Positions 1 to 6,113 of a stretch of 30,858 bases of DNA are shown piece by piece (within the stretch, counting starts at the first letter, position 1; each line of letters begins with the position of its first letter). The notes beneath the pieces are model-generated. The model had not been told where the DNA came from, made no database searches, and was given only the letters and a program-made list of their open reading frames with translations. Position numbers and translations under genes: made by a program. The DNA comes from Bacillota bacterium (GTDB lineage: Bacteria; Bacillota; Bacilli; Alicyclobacillales; SLC66), in contig JAJZZT010000217.1 of assembly GCA_021797415.1 (NCBI GenBank), positions 1 through 30,858 of the forward strand, read 5' to 3'.

Positions 1-619
1 CAAAGTCGATCTGCAGCGGGTAAGCCGTCGCGCCGCAGAAGATGAGCTTCGGCTGCGCGGAAAGCGCGAGGCGTTCCAATTCCTCGTAGTCGATGGCGCC
101 GGATTCGTCGAGTCCGTACTGGACCGCCCTGTAGTATTTCCCCGTGACGGTCACGTCGTGGCCGTGAGTCAGGTGCCCGCCGTGGGCGAGTTTCAGGCCC
201 ATGAACACATCGCCCGGCCGGAGGATCGCGTTCAATACGGCCAGGTTGGCGGGGGCGCCGGACAGCGGCTGCACGTTGGCGTGGTAGCCGGCGGGATCGG
301 CTGTGAACAATTCGAGCGTCCGCCGGATGGCAAGGCGTTCGATGGCGTTGGTGTTCGCCTGTCCCTGGTAGTAGCGTCCGTTTTTCTCCACGCGGCCGCC
401 GTCTGTCCACACGTGTGGATAACCCTCGGCGTACTTGTTTGTCAGTGAGGAGGAAAGCGCCTGACGAACGGCCGCGGAGGCGTAGTTTTCCGACGGGATC
501 AGGCAGATGGTCGTCTGCTGGCGGTCATTCTCCGCCACCAGCAGGTCCGCCACTTCGCGGTCCACGCTCCGGACGGCATCCAGTCCTTCCGCGACGGACT
601 GATGGGCACTCGTTTGCAT
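1..619 (-). CDS. glyA: Serine hydroxymethyltransferase, N-terminal half (runs off the left edge)
   Basis: The minus-strand frame from an ATG at 617-619 stays open to the window edge, giving 206 residues. It contains SHMT signatures: IPSENYAS near residue 40, TNKYAEGYP, NVQPLSGAPANLAV and LAHGGHLTHG. The enzyme interconverts serine and glycine using PLP and tetrahydrofolate in the cytosol. The PLP lysine and C-terminal domain lie outside the window. Compared with the E. coli-type enzyme, there are about ten extra residues between EGYP and RYYQGQ, so it is a divergent SHMT subtype. It is preceded on the same strand by a ZTP riboswitch, which fits folate-dependent regulation. Other fold-type I PLP enzymes are unlikely given these motifs. 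Confidence 0.93.
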   Translation of the reverse strand, partial: MQTSAHQSVAEGLDAVRSVDREVADLLVAENDRQQTTICLIPSENYASAAVRQALSSSLTNKYAEGYPHVWTDGGRVEKNGRYYQGQANTNAIERLAIRRTLELFTADPAGYHANVQPLSGAPANLAVLNAILRPGDVFMGLKLAHGGHLTHGHDVTVTGKYYRAVQYGLDESGAIDYEELERLALSAQPKLIFCGATAYPLQIDF

Positions 620-664
620 TGTCGCAACCACCCCTTTGGCAATGTGGCGCATGCGCGTCGGACT

Positions 665-698
665 TTGGCCCATGTCTTCTTGGGGACATGGGCCAAAC
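665..698 (-). promoter_or_regulatory. Hairpin just upstream of glyA start
   Basis: An 11-bp perfect stem (TGGCCCATGTC / GACATGGGCCA) with an 8-nt loop lies about 45 nt upstream of the glyA ATG. No T-run follows on the minus strand, so it is not a classical terminator. It could shape the leader mRNA or gate ribosome access. The function is inferred. Confidence 0.5.
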
Positions 699-802
699 CA
701 AATTTCGGCTCCCTTAGGGCATGCCTTTTACGACAAAAAAGAGCGTCTGGCCCTGCAGAACGTGTGATAAAAGAGCAACAGCTCTCATTACACATGTTCT
801 CT

Positions 803-841
803 GGGGAGCAGTGATAATCCTAATCATCACTGCTCCCCCAG
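803..841 (-). promoter_or_regulatory. Strong hairpin directly downstream of the ZTP aptamer (expression platform candidate)
   Basis: Arms GGGGAGCAGTGAT and ATCACTGCTCCCC, extended by weaker pairs, form about 16 bp with a 4-nt loop. It begins about 12 nt after the aptamer's conserved CTGGGC end. ZTP riboswitches usually control a terminator or the ribosome binding site. This stem sits where a terminator would be, but no U-tract follows it directly; the nearest T6 on the minus strand is about 60 nt further on. Confidence 0.5.
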
Positions 842-851
842 GGCGAAACAC

Positions 852-932
852 TCTGCCCAGGCGAGCGGCCCGGTTCTCCGCGCGCTTCACCGTGGTGCTC
901 CACGTTCTCGCCAGTCACGCGCGGCCGGTTTG
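852..932 (-). ncRNA. ZTP (pfl) riboswitch aptamer controlling glyA
   Basis: Read on the minus strand, the element has a P1 stem CCGCGCG/CGCGCGG and the conserved GTGACTGGCGAG. It then has a small hairpin GTGG-AGCA-CCAC followed by GGTGAAGC, and the hallmark 3' segment TCGCCTGGGC. GGCGAG in the 5' part can pair with CTCGCC in the 3' part, which is the pfl pseudoknot. ZTP riboswitches sense ZMP/ZTP, which signals 10-formyl-THF shortage, and commonly precede purine and folate genes including glyA. The order promoter, aptamer, glyA fits. Confidence 0.85.
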
Positions 933-943
933 GTTATGTGTTC

Positions 944-972
944 AGTATAGCTTGCGCCGCAGGGATTGTCAC
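944..972 (-). promoter_or_regulatory. Promoter of the riboswitch-glyA transcript
   Basis: On the minus strand GTGACA (972-967) and TATACT (949-944) are separated by 18 bp, a good sigma-A match. The predicted start near 937 is immediately before the ZTP aptamer. The -35 box overlaps the stop codon of the upstream XRE regulator gene. Confidence 0.6.
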
Positions 973-1490
973 CCGCCGTCCCGTCCCGGTTCAGGCGCCT
1001 GTTTCTCAAGCGCCGCCATCCCCTCCATGAACTCGTGGATCAACTGCACCACCTGGCGCGGCGAGTGGCGGTGGTCGTGCAGCCGCTTTGCGAACAGCAC
1101 ATAGTCCGCCGCGTTTTCGCTCGCCATGAAATGCGCCACATCGGGCGGCAGTTCCCGGCTCCACGCGTTCCAGTCCACGCTGTCGGCGGTTCTCGCGGGC
1201 GGGCCCGCAACCGGTTTGGGAGCAGGGTAGCCGTCCGTCCCTGTCGCGTGCCTGACATTCCCGTCATCGCGTTCTATGCGGGTCAAAAAGCGGTACATCG
1301 ACACGTCAAACGCTTGCGCCAACCGGTACACCCGGTCGATGGCGGGGCTCTTTCGCGTGCCTTTTTCAAGCTGCGAGATATGGCTCATGGAGACGCCGCT
1401 GCGCTTGGACAACTCGTCGAGCGACCACCCACGCCCCTTGCGCAATGAGAGCAGTTCGTGACCATCGAATTGAACATGCTCCGCCATCAC
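969..1490 (-). CDS. XRE/SinR-like helix-turn-helix transcriptional regulator
   Basis: A 173-residue cytosolic DNA-binding protein. An HTH_3 domain covers about residues 10-65 (LRKGRGWSLDELSKRSGVS, then SHISQLEKG and the hydrophobic IDRVYRLAQAF). The C-terminal 80 residues are variable and end in a helix containing HEFMEGMAALEK, presumably for dimerisation. The GTG at 1488-1490 has AGAGGG nine bases upstream; the ATG that follows is an alternative start. Its promoter is overlapped by three GTGTAA-type half-sites, suggesting autoregulation. Target genes are not evident. The neighbouring glyA and proS appear to be transcribed from their own promoters. Confidence 0.85.
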   Translation of the reverse strand: MMAEHVQFDGHELLSLRKGRGWSLDELSKRSGVSMSHISQLEKGTRKSPAIDRVYRLAQAFDVSMYRFLTRIERDDGNVRHATGTDGYPAPKPVAGPPARTADSVDWNAWSRELPPDVAHFMASENAADYVLFAKRLHDHRHSPRQVVQLIHEFMEGMAALEKQAPEPGRDGG

Positions 1491-1509
1491 GCTCCACCGC
1501 CCTCTGCCC

Positions 1510-1556
1510 GTGTAAAGTTGCCACCATTATACGGCAACTTACACAAACGTGTAAAG
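1510..1556 (-). promoter_or_regulatory. Promoter and palindromic operator of the XRE regulator gene
   Basis: On the minus strand TTTACA (1555-1550) and TATAAT (1531-1526) are 18 bp apart. An inverted repeat, GTGTAAAGTTGCC (1510-1522) with GGCAACTTACAC (1533-1544), brackets the -10 box. A third half-site, GTGTAAAG (1549-1556), covers the -35 box. Three alternating half-sites over a promoter are typical of autorepression by dimeric XRE proteins. That the neighbouring regulator binds here is inferred. Confidence 0.65.
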
Positions 1557-1598
1557 GGCTCCCGCTATCGCGCACACTGCAAATTTTCATCTCCCCGC

Positions 1599-1645
1599 GC
1601 CGCTTTGCGCCGGCACGGCGCGTCCATCCTGCCGCTTTGCGCCGG
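1599..1645. repeat. 15-bp direct repeat downstream of proS
   Basis: GCCGCTTTGCGCCGG occurs at 1599-1613 and again at 1631-1645, just past the 3' end of proS. The sequence between and around the copies is G+C rich and can form competing stems, but no T-run follows on the minus strand. Confidence 0.5.
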
Positions 1646-1654
1646 AAAATCCAC

Positions 1655-3103
1655 TCAGTACGCCCGCCCGAACCAGACGGCGTGCAGCGCGGGACTTTGG
1701 CACACGACGCAGCGGGGCGGATGTGCGGGCGGGTCAAACGGAATGTTGCGGCTTGTCGCGCCGGTTACCTCCTTGATCTTCATCTCGCACGCCTCGTCGC
1801 CGCACCAGCCGGCGAGCGCGAAACTGCGTTCCTCCCGCACCGAGCGGTGCAATTCGTCCAGCGACGCGGCCTCTTTGCTGTGTTCTTCGCGAAAGGCCAG
1901 CGCGCGCTCGAACAAAGACTGCTGAATCTCCGCCAGCAGCGCGGTCGCGCGCGCTTCCAGTCCATCCAGCGCGACCGGGATCTTTTCGCCATTGTCCCGC
2001 CGGACGAGCACGGCCTGTCCCGCGTCAAGGTCGCGCGGCCCCAGTTCCAGCCGGATCGGGACGCCGCGCAGTTCGTATTCATTGAATTTCCATCCTGGAC
2101 TGAGGTCCTCGCGCGCATCCATGCGGACGCGCACACCGGCTGTCCGCAGCCGCTCCATCACCCCGCCGGCCGCTTCTATCACGCGCTCACGCGCCTTTGG
2201 CGGCCCGATCGGGACGACGATCACCTGAGTCGGGGCGATGCGCGGCGGGATCCGCAATCCGCGGTCGTCCCCGTGCACCATGATCATCGCGCCGATGATG
2301 CGCGTGCTGAGGCCCCACGATGTCGTGAACGCAAATTTTCGTTGATTGTCCCGGTCGAGGAACAAGATGTCGAAACTGCGCGCAAAATTCTCGCCGAGGT
2401 AGTGCGACGTACCGGCCTGAACAGCCTTGCCGTCGCGCATCATCGCTTCGATCGAGTATGTGGCCACCGCTCCCGGGAATTTTTCGGAGGGCGTCTTCTG
2501 TCCCCGCAGAACCGGGATGGCCAGTTCATTTTCGACAAAATCCACGTACACGTCCAACATGCGCAGGGTTTCCTCGCGCGCCTCCTCCGGCGTCGCGTGC
2601 GCAGTATGGCCTTCCTGCCACAGAAATTCACTGGTGCGCAAAAAGGGCAGCGTCCGTTTTTCCCAGCGCACTACGTTTGCCCACTGGTTGATCAATAGCG
2701 GGAGGTCGCGGTAGGACTGGATCCATTGACTGTACATGTGGCCGACGATCGTTTCGGATGTGGGGCGAACGGCCAGCCGTTCCTCCAGTTTTTCGCCGCC
2801 GACCTCGGTGACCCACGGCAGTTCGGGATTGAACCCTTCCACGTGTTCTTTTTCCTTCAGGAAAAAGCTCTCCGGAATGAACAGCGGGAAATAGGCGTTC
2901 CGGTGGCCCGTCTCCTTGAATCGGCGATCCAGTTCGCGCTGGCAGGCTTCCCACAGTTCGTATCCGTCCGGCTTGAATACCATACAGCCGCGCACAGGGG
3001 CGTAGTCGACCAGATCGGCTTTGGTGATCACGTCGATATACCAGCGCGAAAAGTCCTCGCTCTGCTTTGTGATGGATTGGACATATTCCTGATTTTTCGC
3101 CAT
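1655..3103 (-). CDS. proS: Prolyl-tRNA synthetase, archaeal/eukaryotic type (ProS type 3)
   Basis: A 482-residue class II aminoacyl-tRNA synthetase that charges tRNA-Pro with proline. It has SEDFSRWYIDVITKADLVDY at the N-terminus, the RPTSETIVGHMYSQW and FLRTSEFLWQEGHTAH motifs, then the anticodon-binding domain. The C-terminal zinc-binding domain has two Cys pairs (WCGDEAC and CVVC), and the protein ends in Tyr. These are hallmarks of the short type without the INS editing domain of the usual bacterial enzyme of about 570 residues. The ATG at 3101-3103 is chosen because AGGAGG lies five bases upstream; upstream in-frame starts lack such a site. No T-box leader is visible in the short upstream gap. 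A tRNA-Pro gene lies 2.2 kb away on the other strand. Confidence 0.95.
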   Translation of the reverse strand: MAKNQEYVQSITKQSEDFSRWYIDVITKADLVDYAPVRGCMVFKPDGYELWEACQRELDRRFKETGHRNAYFPLFIPESFFLKEKEHVEGFNPELPWVTEVGGEKLEERLAVRPTSETIVGHMYSQWIQSYRDLPLLINQWANVVRWEKRTLPFLRTSEFLWQEGHTAHATPEEAREETLRMLDVYVDFVENELAIPVLRGQKTPSEKFPGAVATYSIEAMMRDGKAVQAGTSHYLGENFARSFDILFLDRDNQRKFAFTTSWGLSTRIIGAMIMVHGDDRGLRIPPRIAPTQVIVVPIGPPKARERVIEAAGGVMERLRTAGVRVRMDAREDLSPGWKFNEYELRGVPIRLELGPRDLDAGQAVLVRRDNGEKIPVALDGLEARATALLAEIQQSLFERALAFREEHSKEAASLDELHRSVREERSFALAGWCGDEACEMKIKEVTGATSRNIPFDPPAHPPRCVVCQSPALHAVWFGRAY

Positions 3104-3261
3104 ACCGTCCTCCTGCGCCATTTGCCGCAACTGCCGATTCCCTAAAAGATACCGCATGGCGCAGGAAAAAGAAAGTCCGGCAACGCGGCGAGCGGATATT
3201 GATCCCAAATAAATTACGCAATAGAGCACTTATATTATACAATAGAGGAGGGGGTAGCGGC

Positions 3262-3468
3262 ATGAAAAAAACGCTGGGGCAGAGGGTACACGAACTGCGT
3301 ATGCAAAAAGGGCTGTCGGTGCAGGAACTGGCGCGCATGGCCGAAGTGTCCGCCAGCTATATCTACGCGATCGAGGCGGGAGCGAGAGGTTCCCATATCG
3401 ACAAATTGACGCGCATTGCGCGGATTTTGGACACCAATCTGACCGATCTGTGGCCTGGCCAGTCCTGA
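3262..3468 (+). CDS. Small XRE-family HTH protein
   Basis: A 68-residue protein that is essentially one HTH_3 domain (MKKTLGQRVHELRMQKGLSV at the start, then VSASYIYAIEAG and the closing helix). The ATG at 3262 follows a GAGGAGGGGG ribosome binding site. It is divergent from proS and is followed 59 bp later by the Zur-like gene. Single-domain XRE proteins of this size are usually dimeric repressors or antitoxin-like. No toxin partner is visible. Function beyond DNA binding is unknown. Confidence 0.8.
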   Translation: MKKTLGQRVHELRMQKGLSVQELARMAEVSASYIYAIEAGARGSHIDKLTRIARILDTNLTDLWPGQS

Positions 3469-3527
3469 CCGATGTGAAATGGAATTCTGCAGCATGCTCA
3501 GGTACAATGCGAATGGAGGGGTTCGCA

Positions 3528-3980
3528 ATGCATCCTGACGCGTACATGTCTGCACTCAAGGACAGAGGGTATCGCACGACCGGCAAGCGGCGCGAAATCC
3601 TCAGTTTTTTGCTGGATGCCAACCGCTATGTGAGCGCGCGGGAGATCATCGACCACATGAGGGTCAAACACCCGACGCTCAGCCTAGAAACTGTCTATCG
3701 CAACCTCCGCACGCTGCTTGATGAAGATATCATTGAAGAATCCCGCTTCAAGGAAGGGGAAAACAAGTACCGCATCGCCTGCAGAACGGACCACCACCAT
3801 CATTATATCTGCATTCGTTGCGGCAAAACACGGGTGATCGAGCACTGCCCGATGCCCGACGTGGGCCGCGCCCCCGAAGGTTTCGTGGTGCTCGGGCACC
3901 GTTTTGAGGTCCTCGGATACTGTCCAAATTGTCAGCTTCCGGAATCTGATTCGGCGGATCGTGCGGCCGAAAGGCGGTGA
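3528..3980 (+). CDS. zur: Fur-family metalloregulator, Zur-like
   Basis: A 150-residue cytosolic repressor. A winged helix covers about residues 1-85 (RTTGKRREIL, TLSLETVYRNL). The dimerisation domain carries the DHHHHYICIRCGK metal site. Structural zinc ligands are C95, C98, C132 and C135. The sequence resembles B. subtilis Zur (HHHHYIC, CGKTRVIEHCP, GHRFEVLGYCPNC) more than Fur or PerR. The ATG at 3528 is preceded by GGAGGGG with six-base spacing. The gene ends five bases before yerC, so the two are probably cotranscribed. Subtype assignment is by recall of family sequences; Fur is the alternative. Confidence 0.85.
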   Translation: MHPDAYMSALKDRGYRTTGKRREILSFLLDANRYVSAREIIDHMRVKHPTLSLETVYRNLRTLLDEDIIEESRFKEGENKYRIACRTDHHHHYICIRCGKTRVIEHCPMPDVGRAPEGFVVLGHRFEVLGYCPNCQLPESDSADRAAERR

Positions 3981-3984
3981 GGCG

Positions 3985-4311
3985 TTGCAGTTGGATCGAT
4001 TGCGCGACCGGACGGTCGACCAGTTGTTTGAAGCGATTCTGAAACTGCGTACGGTGGAGGAGTGTTACCGCTTTTTTGACGATCTGTGCACCGTCGGAGA
4101 GGTGCAGTCGCTCGCCCAGCGGCTGGAGGTCGCCCGCATGCTGCAACGGGGGCTGACGTACCATCACATCGAGCAGGAAACGGGCGCGAGCACGGCAACC
4201 ATCAGCCGTGTCAAGCGCTGTTTGAACTATGGCGCCGACGGCTACCGTCTCGCGCTGGATCGCATGGGCGAGCCGCAAAGTGGCGGGGAGTCCGATACGA
4301 CGCACAAATGA
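3985..4311 (+). CDS. yerC: YerC/YecD-type TrpR-superfamily DNA-binding protein
   Basis: A 108-residue protein very similar to B. subtilis YerC, including ECYRFFDDLCT, EVQSLAQRLEVARML and ETGASTATISRVKRCLNYG, the TrpR-like helix-turn-helix. The TTG at 3985 gives MQLDRLRD, matching the family start (MQIDKL), and has AAGGCGG upstream. YerC sits near pcrA-ligA in Bacillus, and the same neighbourhood is kept here. It lies four bases after zur. The regulon is not defined by this sequence. Confidence 0.9.
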   Translation: MQLDRLRDRTVDQLFEAILKLRTVEECYRFFDDLCTVGEVQSLAQRLEVARMLQRGLTYHHIEQETGASTATISRVKRCLNYGADGYRLALDRMGEPQSGGESDTTHK

Positions 4312-4371
4312 TCTTGTGCACAATGTCCGCAAAAACCGCGCGCGACGCCGTCACCTTTTGTTCACTTCAAT

Positions 4372-4443
4372 CGTCTGTTTGTTGAATGCCCGAAAAACGG
4401 GCGCACGCTCCGCGACGCTTTTGCCGGAGCGCTCAAACAGACG
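4372..4443 (+). ncRNA. Predicted three-way-junction leader RNA upstream of the SIMPL gene
   Basis: A 10-bp perfect closing stem pairs CGTCTGTTTG (4372-4381) with CAAACAGACG (4434-4443). It encloses two further hairpins: GCCCG-AAAAA-CGGGC (4388-4402) and CGCTCCG/CGGAGCG (4406-4412 with 4425-4431). The ribosome binding site GGGAGTGG begins at the last base pair of the closing stem, and the ATG follows at 4454. The pairing is seen directly. A role in controlling translation or mRNA stability is inferred. It matches no riboswitch consensus I know. Confidence 0.5.
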
Positions 4444-4453
4444 GGAGTGGGTA

Positions 4454-5230
4454 ATGGTGGGTCAGGTCGCGAAACGATGGGCGGGCGTGCTGGCCGGCGC
4501 CGCGGTGGTGGGGATGGCCGTGTTTTCCGGAGCGGCGCTAGGAGCAGACTGGATGCCGGCGGCGCATGCCATGGGGCAGCAGCAGCAGCCGCCTGCGAAC
4601 ATTTATCTGGCGCCGGACACGGTGACGGTGCAGGGGTTGGCGCAAATGTCCGCCGGCCAGTATGTGTCACAGGTTTCGGAATCGATGAACATCAATGACA
4701 ATACGGCAAAGGCGATCGTGCGCGACGAGACCGCGGCCGTTCAGGAGATCCGCCGGCTTGTGGAGAAACTGGGGGTTCCGTCCGGCGACATCATGGTCTC
4801 CCCAACCGGGTTCAACGGTGGGTCCAATCTGAATGGCTCGCTGAACGTGACGGTCAACATACCCGCAAAAGTGCAGGTCGCTTCGGTGCTCACCGCGCTT
4901 GCAGCCTATTCACCGTCGTTTTCGACGAATTCATTCGTCAATGTGCAACCGATCCCGCTCAATCCGGCGGCGAAGCGCCGGCAGTTGTTCGCGGCCGCGA
5001 TGGCGGATGCGCGCGCCCAGGCGCAGTTGCTGGCAAAAGACGCGGGCAAGTCGCTCGGCGCGGTGGAAGCGGTCTCCACGTTGAACCCGCAGGGCTATGC
5101 GGGGGGGATGGCCGGTCCCTATTCGACCAGCGGCGTCGTCGGCGGCGTGCAAAACGGGAACATGTACAGCCCTGCGGCAGTTGCGCCGACGCTTTCCACC
5201 CAGGTGACCGTCACGTTTGCGCTGCAATGA
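4454..5230 (+). CDS. Secreted SIMPL-domain (DUF541) protein
   Basis: A 258-residue protein with an N-terminal signal peptide: basic start, hydrophobic core AGVLAGAAVVGMAVFSGAAL, likely cleavage near AHA. The SIMPL domain follows, with the typical opening DTVTVQGLAQMSA, the helix AKAIVRDETAAVQEIRRLVE and the later AAMADARAQAQLLAKDAG. It ends in the expected strand (TQVTVTFALQ). SIMPL proteins are envelope or periplasm-like proteins of unclear biochemical role. The ATG at 4454 has GGGAGTGG upstream; longer in-frame starts lie inside yerC. It is probably expressed through the structured leader just upstream and ends at a hairpin terminator before the tRNA gene. Confidence 0.85.
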   Translation: MVGQVAKRWAGVLAGAAVVGMAVFSGAALGADWMPAAHAMGQQQQPPANIYLAPDTVTVQGLAQMSAGQYVSQVSESMNINDNTAKAIVRDETAAVQEIRRLVEKLGVPSGDIMVSPTGFNGGSNLNGSLNVTVNIPAKVQVASVLTALAAYSPSFSTNSFVNVQPIPLNPAAKRRQLFAAAMADARAQAQLLAKDAGKSLGAVEAVSTLNPQGYAGGMAGPYSTSGVVGGVQNGNMYSPAAVAPTLSTQVTVTFALQ

Positions 5231-5236
5231 CGCGGG

Positions 5237-5276
5237 AAGGGTCGAGATAAGATGCAAGCAGGACTTCGACCCTTTT
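5237..5276 (+). terminator. Probable rho-independent terminator of the SIMPL gene
   Basis: AAGGGTCGA (5237-5245) pairs with TCGACCCTT (5266-5274), followed by TTCGG. The 20-nt loop is long and the T-run short, so strength is uncertain, but the position just after the stop codon fits. Confidence 0.55.
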
Positions 5277-5289
5277 CGGACGCCTCTAT

Positions 5290-5319
5290 TTGACGGGCTG
5301 CCGCGGGAAATGATATAGT
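5290..5319 (+). promoter_or_regulatory. Promoter of tRNA-Pro
   Basis: TTGACG (5290-5295) and TATAGT (5314-5319) are separated by 18 bp. The tRNA begins 13 bp downstream, consistent with a sigma-A promoter and a short 5' leader. Confidence 0.6.
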
Positions 5320-5331
5320 ACCGCATGGCGG

Positions 5332-5404
5332 CGGAATGTAGCTCAGGTGGTAGAGCGCACGGTTCGGGACCGTGAGGTCGCAGGTTCGAATCCTGTCATT
5401 CCGA
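5332..5404 (+). tRNA. tRNA-Pro (anticodon CGG)
   Basis: A full cloverleaf is present. The acceptor stem is CGGAATG/CATTCCG with discriminator A, and the D arm contains AGCTCAGGTGGTAGAGC. The anticodon stem CACGG/CCGTG holds the loop TTCGGGA with anticodon CGG at 5365-5367, and the T arm is CAGGTTCGAATCCTG. The C1-G72 pair is typical of bacterial tRNA-Pro. CCA is not encoded. It decodes CCG, a frequent codon in this G+C-rich genome. Confidence 0.96.
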
Positions 5405-5412
5405 TGGTTGAG

Positions 5413-5447
5413 AGACGGCTTCGCATGCGCGGACAGCCGTCTTTTTC
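5413..5447 (+). terminator. Rho-independent terminator after tRNA-Pro
   Basis: AGACGGCT (5413-5420) pairs perfectly with AGCCGTCT (5435-5442), and the T-run CTTTTTCC overlaps and follows the 3' arm. It lies nine bases beyond the tRNA 3' end. Confidence 0.8.
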
Positions 5448-5552
5448 CGTTTTATCGGCAACTGGCCTGTCCTCTTGAGGTATTATGAGGATAGAGATGT
5501 GAATGGTTCGTTTTTTGAAGGGCGCACGGCGTCCCGGTGGGAGGAGCGCGGC

Positions 5553-6035
5553 TTGAAAATCGGCGTTGTGATGGGGAGCAAGTCGGATTTTGAAACGATG
5601 CGCCACTGTGTCGATCTATTGCGGGAATTCGACGTGCCGTTTGAGGCGGAGATCGTGTCGGCGCACCGGACTCCGGAGAGACTTTACGAGTACGCCCGGA
5701 CGGCCAGGGAGCGCGGACTCGCGGCTATCATAGCCGGGGCGGGCGGCGCCGCGCACCTGCCGGGCATGCTGGCCGCGCTGACCCCGGTGCCCGTGATCGG
5801 AGTGCCCGTGCAGTCAAAGGCGTTGAACGGCCTGGACAGCCTGCTCTCCATCGTGCAGATGCCCGCCGGCGTGCCTGTGGCGACAGTGGCCATCGGCCAG
5901 TCGGGCGCCAAAAACGCGGCGCTGCTCGCCGTCGCCCTGCTCGCCGTGCATGACGGAGAACTGGCGCGCCGCCTGGATGAATTTCGCGCCCGGCAGACGG
6001 CTGCGGTGGCGCAGGACGGGCTCGGGGAGCAGTGA
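5553..6035 (+). CDS. purE: N5-carboxyaminoimidazole ribonucleotide mutase (PurE class I)
   Basis: A 160-residue enzyme converting N5-CAIR to CAIR in purine synthesis. It shows [13 protein letters not shown] at the N-terminus, the active-site [25 protein letters not shown] and the C-terminal [15 protein letters not shown]. The TTG at 5553 is chosen: GGGAGGAGC lies about eight bases upstream, and the family begins right at this point. An upstream ATG would add an unrelated 26-residue tail. It heads a purE-purK pair, with purK 78 bp downstream. PurE and PurK act in succession, so this is the ATP-dependent class I route. No purine riboswitch is visible upstream. Confidence 0.95.
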   Translation: MKIGVVMGSKSDFETMRHCVDLLREFDVPFEAEIVSAHRTPERLYEYARTARERGLAAIIAGAGGAAHLPGMLAALTPVPVIGVPVQSKALNGLDSLLSIVQMPAGVPVATVAIGQSGAKNAALLAVALLAVHDGELARRLDEFRARQTAAVAQDGLGEQ

Positions 6036-6113
6036 TAAAGTCCCGCGATGCAGGCGCAATGGTTCCATATATGAAGCGGACAACCTTACGGATATGGAAA
6101 TGGAGTGCGGGAT

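Noticed and set aside
1445..2698. 417-codon open frame on the plus strand opposite proS
   Set aside because: It is antisense to a clearly recognised gene, lacks any motif and has arginine/alanine-rich composition typical of G+C-rich shadow frames.
3104..3261. T-box leader for proS
   Set aside because: The upstream gap is too short and has no T-box sequence or terminator.
5448..5552. Purine or ZTP riboswitch before purE
   Set aside because: None of the conserved segments seen before glyA or of purine aptamers is present in this gap.
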